Assembly (NCBI GenBank): GCA_963720705.1
Contig: CAVRGJ010000001.1
Location: forward strand, 434,001 to 498,000
Direction of reading: 5' to 3'
Length of the DNA stretch: 64,000 nucleotides
From: DASWJZ01 sp963720705
GTDB lineage: Bacteria > Pseudomonadota > Alphaproteobacteria > Rhizobiales > Afifellaceae
Below, one piece after another: positions 26,210 through 34,808 of the stretch. Within the stretch, counting starts at the first letter, position 1. Every line of letters begins with the position of its first letter. The notes beneath the pieces are model-generated. The model ran no database searches. It was given only the letters and a program-made list of their open reading frames with translations, and had not been told where the DNA came from. The translations under genes were made by a program, and so were the position numbers.

Positions 26210-27166
26210 TCATTTGCGGATCGCGCCGAAGGTGACGCCGCGCAGGAGATGACTACGCAGGAGGAAAGTGAAAATCGCCACCGGCAGCAGGAAGAGGAAT
26301 GTGCCGGCCGCGATCGTCGTCCAGTCGGGGAGCCCCGACCCGAGCTGCGAAGGGATGAAGGGTGGCGCCGTCTGCGCGCGGCGGTTGGTTAGCATCAGCG
26401 CGAAGGCGTATTCGTTCCAGGCGGTGATAAAGCAGAAGACCGCGGTGGCGGCGATGCCGGTCGTCGCCTCGGGCAGCACGATCTTGAAGAAGGCCTGCAG
26501 CCGCGTGTAGCCGTCGACCAGCGCCGCCTCCTCATATTCCTTCGGGATTTCGTCGATGAATCCCTTCATTAGCCAGACCGAGAAGGAGAGGTTGAAGGCG
26601 GTGTAGAGGATGATCAGGCCGAGATGCGTATCGGTGAGCCCGACGACTCTGTACATAAGGAACATCGGAATCGCTACGACGACTGGCGGCAGCATGCGGG
26701 TCGACAAGATGAAGAACAGGAGATCGGGCTCGCCGGCCATCTTGAAGCGCGAGAATCCGTAGGCCGTGAATGTGCCCATCCCGACGGCGAGAATCGTGCT
26801 GATGACGGCGACGATCAGGCTGTTTTCGAAGCGGTCCGGATATTGCGAGAGCTGAACCTTGTTCCCCACCTTGAGCATGCGCTCGCCGCCGTCATAGACC
26901 GCCTTCTCCCACCAGGGCGCCGCCGCATATTCCTGCGGGTCGACTGGCTTTGTCATTTGCACGCGCTTGGTGAAAAGCCGGATGAACGGCGTGATCTCCG
27001 GCTTGAAGAACACGGTCGGCGGAACCGAAGTCGCGACCTCCTTCGGTTTGAAGGCGGTCGAACCGATCCAATAGATCGGTCCGAGGAAGACGACCGTCGC
27101 CATCAGAACGACAACGATCGCCAGCCGATTGAGAACGACCTTGCGCTGCGACTGGACAGCAGCCAT
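26210..27166 (-). CDS. Carbohydrate ABC transporter permease (MalG type)
   Basis: A 318-residue permease. The first helix is LAIVVVLMATVVFLGPIYWI, and a long periplasmic loop follows (residues 40-110, with the distinctive PWWEKAVYDGGERMLKVG). Five more helices and the EAA loop EEAALVDGYTRLQAFFKIVLP complete it. It lies 1 base from the MalF-type permease and probably forms the import channel with it in the inner membrane. Substrate probably a sugar or polyol. Confidence 0.92.
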   Translation of the reverse strand: MAAVQSQRKVVLNRLAIVVVLMATVVFLGPIYWIGSTAFKPKEVATSVPPTVFFKPEITPFIRLFTKRVQMTKPVDPQEYAAAPWWEKAVYDGGERMLKVGNKVQLSQYPDRFENSLIVAVISTILAVGMGTFTAYGFSRFKMAGEPDLLFFILSTRMLPPVVVAIPMFLMYRVVGLTDTHLGLIILYTAFNLSFSVWLMKGFIDEIPKEYEEAALVDGYTRLQAFFKIVLPEATTGIAATAVFCFITAWNEYAFALMLTNRRAQTAPPFIPSQLGSGLPDWTTIAAGTFLFLLPVAIFTFLLRSHLLRGVTFGAIRK

Positions 27167-27167
27167 C

Positions 27168-28058
27168 TCAGCGCTCCTTCGCCTTGTTCAGATACTTCAC
27201 GTAGATGTTGGTGATGGCGACGACCATGATCAGCACGATGTAGGCGAGAGCGCAGGACTTACCGGTGTCCCATTGCTGGAACGCCTCCTTGTAGAGGTGG
27301 ATGGCGACGAGCTCCGTCGTCGGCTGCGTCGACATGATGTAGGCGATGTCGAAGGTCTTGAACGCCTCCATGGTGCGGAAGATGAGCGCGATCAGGAGGA
27401 GCGGCGAGACCAGCGGCAAAGTGATCCGCGTGAAGGTGTACCAGCCGCCGGCGCGATCGATCGCCGCCGCCTCGTAAAGATGCTTCGGCACGGCCGAGAG
27501 GCCGGCGAGCGACAAAAGCATCACGAACGGCGCCCACATCCAGATGTCGGTGATGGCGATCGCGTAGAGCGCAACGTTGGGGTTCGACAGCCAGGAGAAG
27601 CTGCCGAGGCCGAAGACGTAGTTGATGATGCCCCAGTTCGGGCTGTAGAGCAGCTGCCAGAAGAGGCCGACCACCGCCGGCGACATCATCATCGGCAGAA
27701 GCAGCAGCGTCGTGATGAGGCCCTTGAAGCGGAACTCGCGATTGAGCAGCAGCGCCAGACCGAACCCGACAAGCATCTGACCGGCGACGGACACGATCAC
27801 GTATTTCGCGGTGATCTCGAAATTCGACCAGATGCGCTCGTCGCTGAGCAGGTCGCGGTAGTTCTGCAGCCCGATGAAGCGCCAGGGCGTGTTGCGGTTC
27901 GCGGCGTAGTCAGTGAACGAAAAGCCGAGCGAATAGATCAGCGGAAAGATGTTGAAGACGATCAGGAACAAGACCGTCGGAATGATGAAGAGGTTGCGGA
28001 TCGTGAGGTCGGACCAGCCGCGCGCGGCCGCACGCGAAGCCGGATCGAGTCGCGTCAT
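27168..28058 (-). CDS. Carbohydrate ABC transporter permease (MalF type)
   Basis: A 296-residue permease starting at the ATG at 28058 (MTRLDPASRAAARGWSDL). Its helices include NLFIIPTVLFLIVFNIFPLI. The EAA loop is YEAAAIDRAGGWYTFTRITLP. An upstream extension to 28229 would overlap the binding-protein gene end and is rejected. It is followed by the MalG-type permease (gap 1 base). Confidence 0.92.
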   Translation of the reverse strand: MTRLDPASRAAARGWSDLTIRNLFIIPTVLFLIVFNIFPLIYSLGFSFTDYAANRNTPWRFIGLQNYRDLLSDERIWSNFEITAKYVIVSVAGQMLVGFGLALLLNREFRFKGLITTLLLLPMMMSPAVVGLFWQLLYSPNWGIINYVFGLGSFSWLSNPNVALYAIAITDIWMWAPFVMLLSLAGLSAVPKHLYEAAAIDRAGGWYTFTRITLPLVSPLLLIALIFRTMEAFKTFDIAYIMSTQPTTELVAIHLYKEAFQQWDTGKSCALAYIVLIMVVAITNIYVKYLNKAKER

Positions 28059-28143
28059 GGCCGCTGTAACCAACGCAGATCCCCCAAAAAGGAAAGCCGA
28101 TCGGAGGAGGCGGCGCCCCCTCCGATCTTCGAGCTTCAGCCGT

Positions 28144-29442
28144 TCAGTAGCGGTTGTACTTCTTGAACGTCGCCGTCCAGTCGGCCTCGGTCTTGTCGAG
28201 CGCCTCCTGGGCGGTGCCTTCGCCGCCAACCACGAACGGATAGATGTGCTGGTTCATCTGGTCGAGGATCTCCGCGTATTCCGGCGTCGCCCAGAAGTCC
28301 TTCACCATGAACATGGTGTCGTAGAACGCCTTGTTATAGGGCGTGGCGTTCTGGAACTCGTCGGACTTCAGCACGGCCTGCGAGCAGGTATAGCCACCAA
28401 ACTCCGCCCACTTCTTCTGGGTGTCGTCCTTGATGAACCACTCGAGGAACTTCATCGCCTCGTCCTTGTTCTTCGAGTAGCTGACGATCGAAATGCCCTG
28501 CCCGCCAAGCGCGGCAAAACGCTTGCCGCCGGGGCCGGCGGGATTGGCGAAGAAGCCGGTCACGTCGGCGTAGGGGTTGGTGGCCTTGTTAGCGAGCGGC
28601 GGGAAGAAGGCGAAGAAGTTCATGCTCATCGCCGCCAGACCCTCGGTGATCGCCTGGTTGTCTTCGACGAAGAAGGTCTTGCCCCAGCCCGGAGGCGTGA
28701 ACTGGTAGAGCTCCTTGTACATTTCGAGGCCGGCTGCCGCATCTTTCGAGTTGGTGATGCCGTCGACCTTGTAGGTCGCATAGTCGCCGAGCTCGCCGCC
28801 GTAGCTGAAGATGGCGCTCTCGACGCCCATCGCCATCGCGTCATAGGAGTTGTCGGTATAGAGGGCGATGCCGTACTTCTTCTCGTCGGGCCGATAGAAG
28901 AACTCCGCGATGTCACGCATCTGGGCATAAGTCTGCGGCACCGCGAGGTCGTAGCCGTACTTAGCTTTGAAGTTCTTCTGCTCGGTCGGATCCTCGAACC
29001 AGTCCTTGCGATAGGCCCAGCCGACCGCGTCGCCTTCGAGCGGGATGGCCCAGTACTTTCCGCCATACTCAGCGTAGTACTTGATCGTGGCAGGAGCCAT
29101 CACGTCGGTCAGCTTGTATTTGTTGAAGAAGTCCGTCAGGTCGACGTAGTGCCCCTGCGTCGCGCCGGCGCCCAGCCATTGCGAGTCGCCGACCACCATG
29201 TCGTAGGCGTCGCCGTGAGCGTTGAACTCGGCGAACGCCTTGGTCTGGAAGTCGGTCCACGGCGTCGTCTGCACGGTGACCGTCACGCCGGTTTCGGCGG
29301 TGTACTCGTTGACGAGCTCCTGCAGATAGTTTGCCGGATCCCATTCGGCCCAGAAGATGGTGAGCTCTGTGGCCGCGGCCGGCCCGGCGGCAAGGGCAAG
29401 AGCCGTCCCCGCCAGAATACCAGTCCACGTCTTTCTCAGCAT
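28144..29442 (-). CDS. Extracellular sugar-type ABC substrate-binding protein
   Basis: A 432-residue periplasmic binding protein. A signal peptide (residues 1-23, TWTGILAGTALALAAGPAAA) precedes TELTIFWAEWDPANYLQELV. The family 1 features NEYTAETGVTVTVQTTPWTD, AIPLEGDAVGWAYRKDWF and PLANKATNPYADVTGFFAN are present. GGGAGGAAAGCAAA precedes the ATG at 29442. First gene of the importer operon, 68 bases downstream of the tetR gene on the same strand. The ligand is not identified; it is likely a sugar or polyol handled by the divergent genes at 30372-34366. Confidence 0.9.
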   Translation of the reverse strand: MLRKTWTGILAGTALALAAGPAAATELTIFWAEWDPANYLQELVNEYTAETGVTVTVQTTPWTDFQTKAFAEFNAHGDAYDMVVGDSQWLGAGATQGHYVDLTDFFNKYKLTDVMAPATIKYYAEYGGKYWAIPLEGDAVGWAYRKDWFEDPTEQKNFKAKYGYDLAVPQTYAQMRDIAEFFYRPDEKKYGIALYTDNSYDAMAMGVESAIFSYGGELGDYATYKVDGITNSKDAAAGLEMYKELYQFTPPGWGKTFFVEDNQAITEGLAAMSMNFFAFFPPLANKATNPYADVTGFFANPAGPGGKRFAALGGQGISIVSYSKNKDEAMKFLEWFIKDDTQKKWAEFGGYTCSQAVLKSDEFQNATPYNKAFYDTMFMVKDFWATPEYAEILDQMNQHIYPFVVGGEGTAQEALDKTEADWTATFKKYNRY

Positions 29443-29510
29443 TTTGCTTTCCTCCCTTGCGATCGCCGTCCGTAACGACGGAGCGGCAATTCGATTGCGC
29501 CGTTTTGCGG

Positions 29511-30215
29511 CTAGCCCCTTCTTCTGCGCGGCCGTTCCGCCGCGTTCTTGTTGGTTTTGCGTGCGCCGCCGGCCCGGTTCTCCGCCGTAGCTTCGGCAAC
29601 CGCCGTTTTGACCAGAGCATGCGCGGCCCATTGGGCTACGCTTCGTAGCTCTTCGTCGGCGATTCCCCAAATATCCTTGAGGACGATAATCGCCTCAATC
29701 CCGAAAATGAGTGACAGGGATTGCGCCAATTTGTCAAACGTTTGCGCCGGAAGGCGCTTCTTGAGCGGCGCCAGCGCATCGCGCAGTACGCTCTTGCGGT
29801 TGCCGCGCACGATGCGCGGCTCCGCGCCGAGCGTGCCGGCCTGCCGGCGGGTCCATTGATCGAGCGCCTGGGAGAGCGCGGCACGATGCGTCGCCTCGTA
29901 TTTCAGCATCCGCGGAAATGCGAAGGCGAAAAGCTCCCCGACCCGCCGGTCGGCGTCGACATCTTCAGAATTCCAAGCGAGAATCGGCCCGAGCGCCTCG
30001 TCGACGACCGCCTGAACCATGGCCGCCTGACTTGGGAAATAACGGTATGCGGTGGCGCGCGAGACTTCCGCCCCCTCTGCCACATCGCTGACGGATGGGA
30101 TGAAGCCGTCCTGCATCAAGCGGATCGCAGTCGAAAGCATGTGCCGGCGCATACGTGCGCGCGGGCCGCGCTCCGCAGCCTCGCCCTGCTCCCGCACTTG
30201 ACCCGAGACGGACAT
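29511..30215 (-). CDS. TetR-family transcriptional regulator
   Basis: A 234-residue regulator. The N-terminal helix-turn-helix reads FIPSVSDVAEGAEVSRATAYRYFPS, typical of TetR. The C-terminal ligand domain is hydrophobic in several helices, with an Arg-rich tail (AERPRRRRG). The start is the ATG at 30215, directly beside an inverted repeat that also covers its promoter. It probably controls the ABC importer downstream and the divergent catabolic genes. Confidence 0.88.
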   Translation of the reverse strand: MSVSGQVREQGEAAERGPRARMRRHMLSTAIRLMQDGFIPSVSDVAEGAEVSRATAYRYFPSQAAMVQAVVDEALGPILAWNSEDVDADRRVGELFAFAFPRMLKYEATHRAALSQALDQWTRRQAGTLGAEPRIVRGNRKSVLRDALAPLKKRLPAQTFDKLAQSLSLIFGIEAIIVLKDIWGIADEELRSVAQWAAHALVKTAVAEATAENRAGGARKTNKNAAERPRRRRG

Positions 30216-30237
30216 ACCAATACGGTACGGCCGTCTC
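30205..30237. promoter_or_regulatory. Inverted repeat, candidate TetR operator
   Basis: GAGACGG at 30205-30211 and CCGTCTC at 30231-30237 are perfect inverted arms 19 bases apart, with an inner TACGGTACGG. The repeat overlaps the tetR start codon and lies about 135 bases before the divergent PEP-hydrolase-like gene. A role in regulation of both directions is inferred. Confidence 0.5.
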
Positions 30238-30371
30238 AAAACAAATGCAAACCAAAAAGCGACGGAGAACGTCGCCTGCATTCTTCGGGGAGGCGATGAA
30301 GCGCATCGACTGCGTCGGAACGACGGGCGCCGCCGGCGCAAAGCGCTCACGCGTCTTGGCCTGAGAAGCCG

Positions 30372-31211
30372 ATGCCGTTGATCGCGCGCAGCACGATTCT
30401 GGCGACGTTTCAGGACATGGTGCGCCGCCGTGTCCCAATCGTTGGCGGCGGCGCCGGCACCGGCCTCTCGGCAAAATGCGAGGAGGCCGGCGGCATCGAC
30501 CTGATCATCATTTATAATTCCGGCCGCTACCGCATGGCCGGGCGCGGCTCGGCGGCCGGGCTTCTTGCCTACGGCAACGCCAACGAGATCGTGAAGGAAA
30601 TGGCGGTGGAGGTGCTGCCGGTCGTGAAGACGACGCCGGTGCTCGCCGGCGTCAACGGCACCGATCCGTTCGTGCTGATGCCGCAGTTTCTCGCCGAGCT
30701 GAAGGCGATGGGCTTTTCCGGCGTGCAGAATTTTCCGACGATCGGCCTCTTCGACGGCGTCATGCGGCAAAGTTTCGAGGAGACCGGCATGGGCTACGGG
30801 CTCGAGGTCGACATGATCGCGCAAGCGCACGCGCTCGACCTCTTGACGACGCCCTACGTCTTCAACCCTGAGGAAGCGACGGCGATGACCAAGGCCGGCG
30901 CCGACATCATCGTTGCGCATATGGGCGTCACTGTCGGCGGCGCGATCGGCGCGACCTCGGCGAAGTCGCTTCAAGAATGCGTCGGCGAGATCGACGCGAT
31001 TGCGGAAGCCGCGGCGAAGGTGCGCAAAGATGTCATTGTGCTATGCCACGGCGGGCCGATCGCCATGCCGGCGGACGCGAAATTCATCCTGAAGAGCTGC
31101 GGCCGCTGCCATGGCTTCTACGGCGCGTCGTCGATGGAGCGGCTGCCGGTCGAAGACGCGCTGACGGAGCAGGTGCGGCGCTTCAAGAAAATCGCGTTCG
31201 GCGCGGCCTGA
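30372..31211 (+). CDS. PEP-hydrolase-like TIM-barrel protein (PF09370 type)
   Basis: A 279-residue (beta/alpha)8 protein resembling isocitrate lyase/PEP-mutase relatives. Characteristic segments are VPIVGGGAGTGLSAKCEEAG, NSGRYRMAGRGS, VQNFPTIGLFDG and IIVAHMGVTVGGAIGA. The C-terminal part is GRCHGFYGASSMERLP. The catalytic reaction has not been settled in the family; PEP hydrolysis is a prediction. First gene of a plus-strand run (cupin, YjbR, isomerase, oxidoreductase), divergent from the importer. Upstream is a 39-codon open frame 30245-30364 with a weak start that may be a leader. Confidence 0.82.
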   Translation: MPLIARSTILATFQDMVRRRVPIVGGGAGTGLSAKCEEAGGIDLIIIYNSGRYRMAGRGSAAGLLAYGNANEIVKEMAVEVLPVVKTTPVLAGVNGTDPFVLMPQFLAELKAMGFSGVQNFPTIGLFDGVMRQSFEETGMGYGLEVDMIAQAHALDLLTTPYVFNPEEATAMTKAGADIIVAHMGVTVGGAIGATSAKSLQECVGEIDAIAEAAAKVRKDVIVLCHGGPIAMPADAKFILKSCGRCHGFYGASSMERLPVEDALTEQVRRFKKIAFGAA

Positions 31212-31254
31212 GGCGGGCGAAGAGAAGGGCGAGCGAAGACAGGGAGGAGTGGTG

Positions 31255-31656
31255 ATGCGCGGCAAGTTCGTGATCGCCAAGGAGACGAAGCTCGACGTGC
31301 TCGACTGGGGCAAGCTCGGCTGGATGAGCAATCCGCCGAATACGGGCGCCAAGCAGCTCACCGTCATCGACGTGAACCTTTCGCCCGGCAAGGGCCACGA
31401 CTTCCACAAGCATCCCGACCAGGAAGAGGTAATCTACGTAGTTTCGGGCAAGGTCGAGCAGTGGGTCGACCGCGAGAAGCGTGTGCTCGGGGCGGGCGAC
31501 TGCGCCTTCATCCCGGCCGACATGGTGCACGCGTCGTTCAATGTCGGCGACAGCGATGCCAAGATCGTCGCGATCCTTGGCCCCTGCGTCGGGGAGATCG
31601 GCTACGAGCTGGTCGACATGGCCGCTGAGGAGCCTTGGAAGTCGCTAAGGAAATAG
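31255..31656 (+). CDS. Cupin-domain protein
   Basis: A protein of about 133 residues with one cupin barrel: SPGKGHDFHKHPDQEEVIYV (His, His, Glu metal site) and a second motif DCAFIPADMVHASFN. The start is the ATG at 31255, five bases after GGGAGGAG. It lies 43 bases after the TIM-barrel gene and 3 before the YjbR-like gene. It may be an isomerase, a dioxygenase or a sugar-binding regulator. The metal and the substrate are unknown. Confidence 0.85.
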   Translation: MRGKFVIAKETKLDVLDWGKLGWMSNPPNTGAKQLTVIDVNLSPGKGHDFHKHPDQEEVIYVVSGKVEQWVDREKRVLGAGDCAFIPADMVHASFNVGDSDAKIVAILGPCVGEIGYELVDMAAEEPWKSLRK

Positions 31657-31659
31657 GCG

Positions 31660-32001
31660 ATGGGCCCGGCCTCCTTCCGCAAGATTGCGCTCAGCCTTCC
31701 GGAGGCAGTGGAAGGCAGTCATATGGGCCACGCCGACTTCCGCGTTGGCGGAAAGATCTTCGCCACGATGGGCTGGCCGGACGAGGAATGGGGCATGGTC
31801 AAGCTCACGCGCGAGGAACAGGAGCTGCGCGTCGGAGCCGACCCGGCGGTTTTCTCTCCCGTCCCGGGCAATTGGGGCCTCAAAGGAAGCACCAGAATGA
31901 AACTGGCGGCTGCCGACGAGGCGACGGTCAGAAGCGCGCTCACTGCAGCGTGGCGTAATACTGCGCCGAAGCGTTTTTCGGGAGGAAAGCTCGATGCCTG
32001 A
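31660..32001 (+). CDS. MmcQ/YjbR-family protein
   Basis: A 113-residue protein of the MmcQ/YjbR family: RKIALSLPEAVEGSHMGH, then DFRVGGKIFATMGWPDE and the closing NTAPKRFSGG. YjbR proteins have a cyclotide-like fold and may bind DNA; their role is unknown. It overlaps the next gene by 8 bases (its stop lies within the isomerase start), so the two are translated together. Its association with a sugar-catabolic set is unexplained. Confidence 0.82.
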   Translation: MGPASFRKIALSLPEAVEGSHMGHADFRVGGKIFATMGWPDEEWGMVKLTREEQELRVGADPAVFSPVPGNWGLKGSTRMKLAAADEATVRSALTAAWRNTAPKRFSGGKLDA

Positions 32002-33046
32002 AAACAACTACCCGAAGCTCCACAACGCCATGTGGCCCGGCATCGTCGGCAAGGGCTCGGGCGACGGCGAGCCGATCATCCCCCTCGACACGCTGCTGAA
32101 GCTCACGCGCGACGCGCGCGGACCGAACGGCGAGAAATTCGACGGCGTCGATCTCTTCATCGTGGCGCCGCATTTCGACATCGACTCGACCAAGGACGAT
32201 GTAAAGAAGATGGCCGACCACATCGCCGGCTACGGGCTGAAGGTCGGTTCCTTCGTGGCGCCGATCTGGGGCGGCGCCGGCGGTGGCTCCGCCATGGGCA
32301 CGGCGGAAGAGCGCAAGACCTTCGTCTCGCAAGTGAAGAAAGCCTGCGCCATCGGGCAAGAGATGCGCAAGCTCGGGATCCGGCCAACCGGCGGTGTCAG
32401 GATCGATTCTTCGACCAGCGTCGAAGCCTGGGACAAGGACACAAAGGGCGGCACCAAGCTCATCGCCGAAACATTCAAGGAAGCCGGCAAGGTCGCTGAG
32501 GATTACGACGAGTTCCTCGTGGCGGAGGGCGAGATTTGCTGGGGCGGCATGCATTCATGGCGGGAGAACGTGAACCTGCTCGAGATGGTCGGCATGCCCG
32601 GAATCGTCGGTTACCAGGCCGACATGGCGCATTCGATGCTCTTCGTGCTCGGCGCCAACGCCGAGAAGGATCGCATCCTTCCCAAAGACTTCGACTGGAA
32701 GGACAAGGCGGCGCTCGACGCGGCGTACCACAGGGTCGCCGATGCTTTGCGCCCGTGGACCTACGACTTCCACGTCGCGCAGAACGACGGCTCGACATTC
32801 GGCTCCGGCGACCACGAGAAGACCGGCCGCCACTGCCAGGTCGACGATCCGAACGGCAAGCTCGATGTCGCGAAGCACGCCGGCTACTGGCTCAGGGACG
32901 AGAAGGGCGCGCTTACCAAGAAGATGCGCCACATCTGTTGGGACGGCTGCATGTTCCCGAACAGCGTGATGGAGAAGCAAGACACCTGGAACAAGGTCTT
33001 GGGCGCGATGCTCAAGGTGCGCGAGGCGCACGGGTGGATGGAGTAA
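31994..33046 (+). CDS. Sugar phosphate isomerase/epimerase-like TIM-barrel protein
   Basis: A 350-residue xylose-isomerase-like barrel. Recognisable segments are GVDLFIVAPHFDIDSTKDD, GSFVAPIWGGAGGG, FLVAEGEICWGGMHSW (Glu metal ligand), and DFHVAQNDGSTFGSGDHEKTGR with an Asp/His region. Such enzymes often act on keto-sugars or inositols. The likely role is isomerisation of the imported compound; the ligand is not identified. It overlaps the YjbR-like gene. Confidence 0.83.
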   Translation: MPENNYPKLHNAMWPGIVGKGSGDGEPIIPLDTLLKLTRDARGPNGEKFDGVDLFIVAPHFDIDSTKDDVKKMADHIAGYGLKVGSFVAPIWGGAGGGSAMGTAEERKTFVSQVKKACAIGQEMRKLGIRPTGGVRIDSSTSVEAWDKDTKGGTKLIAETFKEAGKVAEDYDEFLVAEGEICWGGMHSWRENVNLLEMVGMPGIVGYQADMAHSMLFVLGANAEKDRILPKDFDWKDKAALDAAYHRVADALRPWTYDFHVAQNDGSTFGSGDHEKTGRHCQVDDPNGKLDVAKHAGYWLRDEKGALTKKMRHICWDGCMFPNSVMEKQDTWNKVLGAMLKVREAHGWME

Positions 33047-33066
33047 GCGGCCAGCCGCCTTCCGCC

Positions 33067-33191
33067 ACCCTCATCCTGAGGTGCGGACCCGACACAGTCG
33101 GGGGCCGCCTCGAAGGAGGGTCCAGAGGGCGCTGGGACGACCGCGATGCGTGCTTCGAGGCTCGCTTCGCTCGCACCTCAGCATGAGGGAC
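33067..33191. repeat. Family C intergenic repeat, second copy
   Basis: CCCTCATCCTGAGGTGCG on the left and CGCACCTCAGCATGAGGG on the right are inverted ends about 125 bp apart. The interior contains GCCTCGAAGGAGG and CTTCGAGGC arms. It is related to 6794-6950. It lies between the isomerase and the oxidoreductase genes without a stop in transcription direction being obvious. Confidence 0.75.
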
Positions 33192-33226
33192 GTTGGGAGC
33201 GCTCCAAGAGACGGGCGGGAGGATTC

Positions 33227-34366
33227 ATGGCGAAGAAAGCACTGAACATCGGCATGGTCGGCTACGGCTTCATGGGCCGCGCCCATTCGAACGCCTGGCG
33301 GCGCGCCTCGAATTTCTTCGACACCGGCTTCCAGCCCGTTCTGAAGGCCGTAGCGGCGCGCGACAAGGCGAAGGCGCAGGCCTTCGCCGACATGTGGGGC
33401 TACGAGACGGTCGAGACCGACTGGCGGAAGCTGGTCGAGCGCAAGGACATCGACGCGATCGACATCTGCGTCCCGAACGACCTCCATGCCGAGATCGCGA
33501 TCGCCGCGGCGAGGGCGAAGAAGATGGTGCTTTGCGAGAAGCCGCTCGCGCGCGACGCCAAGGAGGCGCTGCCGATGGTGCGGGCGGTTGAGCGCGCCGG
33601 CGTGCCGAACACGGTCTGGTACAATTATCGTCGCATCCCGGCGGTGACGCTGATCAAGCAGGTCGTCGACGAAGGCCGGCTCGGCAAGATCTTCCACTAT
33701 CGCGCCAGCTTCCTGCAGGACTGGACGATTTCACCCGATGTGCCGCAGGGCGGTGCTGGCACTTGGCGGCTCGACGTGAAGGCGGCGGGCTCAGGCGTAA
33801 CGGGCGACCTCCTCGCCCACTGCATCGACACGGCAATCTGGATCAACGGCGGCATTTCGAAGGTCTCGGCAATGACCGAAACTTTCGTCAAGGAGCGCAA
33901 GCACGCGCTGACCGGCAAAACGCAGAAGGTCGGCATCGACGACGCCGCGGCGGTGCTCGCGCGCTATGCCAACGGCTCGATGGGCACCTTCGAATCCACG
34001 CGCTACGCACGCGGTCACAAGGCGCTCTACACGCTGGAGATCAACGGCGAGCGCGGCTCCTTCATGTGGGACCTGCACGACATGAACCATGTCATGTGGT
34101 TCGACCATTCAAAGGAGGGACGGCTCCGCGGCTGGACCGACATCCTCGTCACCGACGGCGAGCACCCCTATCTCGGCAAATGGTGGGTGCCCGGGCTGAT
34201 CGTCGGTTACGAGCATTCCTTTGTGCACCAGGCCGCGGACTTCCTCGAAGGCCTGAAGACCGGCAAGCCGTGCTCGCCAACCTTCCGCGAGGCGCTGGAG
34301 ACGACGAAAGTCTGCGACGCGATTCTGAAATCCGGCGCGACTGGGAAGTGGGTGGGGATTCGCTAG
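33227..34366 (+). CDS. Gfo/Idh/MocA-family oxidoreductase
   Basis: A 379-residue NAD(P)-dependent sugar/inositol dehydrogenase. The Rossmann motif is NIGMVGYGFMGRAHSNAW. CVPNDLHAEIAIAAAR and CEKPLARDAKEA carry the family EKP signature. The catalytic region is SGVTGDLLAHCIDTAIWING with His and Asp. GGGAGGATTC precedes ATG 33227. It probably oxidises a sugar or polyol imported by the ABC system. Confidence 0.9.
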   Translation: MAKKALNIGMVGYGFMGRAHSNAWRRASNFFDTGFQPVLKAVAARDKAKAQAFADMWGYETVETDWRKLVERKDIDAIDICVPNDLHAEIAIAAARAKKMVLCEKPLARDAKEALPMVRAVERAGVPNTVWYNYRRIPAVTLIKQVVDEGRLGKIFHYRASFLQDWTISPDVPQGGAGTWRLDVKAAGSGVTGDLLAHCIDTAIWINGGISKVSAMTETFVKERKHALTGKTQKVGIDDAAAVLARYANGSMGTFESTRYARGHKALYTLEINGERGSFMWDLHDMNHVMWFDHSKEGRLRGWTDILVTDGEHPYLGKWWVPGLIVGYEHSFVHQAADFLEGLKTGKPCSPTFREALETTKVCDAILKSGATGKWVGIR

Positions 34367-34417
34367 CTCGGGCGCGAAGGCGTTCCGGGCCGAGGCCCGA
34401 AACGCCTTCGCATCTGC

Positions 34418-34690
34418 CTAGGTCGCAGTCGCCGGATCGATCACCGCCTTGACCTCGGTGATGATGTTGGCCGGAAAACCGGAAAGCCGCGCATGCTCGC
34501 GGATCGCGGCCTCGTCCTCCGCCAGGTAGATGCAGAACGTCTTGTCGTCCGCGACATAGCTCTGCTGCCACTGCACCCGGGGGCTCAGCTTGGCGAGCGC
34601 ATCATTGGACTTGTGGGCGATGCCGCTGAATCCGCGCTGGTCGTTCTGACCGACTCCCGCGACGCTGCGCTCAATCACGAATTTCCTCAT
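34418..34690 (-). CDS. DUF4242-domain protein (small, nickel-binding-type family)
   Basis: A 90-residue single-domain protein: KFVIERSVAGVGQ at the start, VQWQQSYVADDKTFCIYLA and a closing HARLSGFPANIITEVKAVID. This matches the DUF4242 pattern (beta-alpha-beta fold). Its function is unknown; some relatives bind metal. The ATG at 34690 is used. It is convergent with the oxidoreductase gene and divergent from the GlxA-type gene at 34809. Confidence 0.78.
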   Translation of the reverse strand: MRKFVIERSVAGVGQNDQRGFSGIAHKSNDALAKLSPRVQWQQSYVADDKTFCIYLAEDEAAIREHARLSGFPANIITEVKAVIDPATAT

Positions 34691-34808
34691 CGACTGTTCT
34701 CCGCTCTCAGGCTCCGCCCTGCGCGCTATAGAGCCGGATTTCGCCGAATCCGGCGAGTGTCAAAAATGTCATTTTACGGGGGCGTTCCCGCCATGCTCGG
34801 TGGCGCCC

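Noticed and set aside
30245..30364. 39-codon Lys/Arg-rich frame upstream of the PEP-hydrolase-like gene
   Set aside because: Weak start sites and no conservation visible. It may be a leader but support is too thin to list as a gene.
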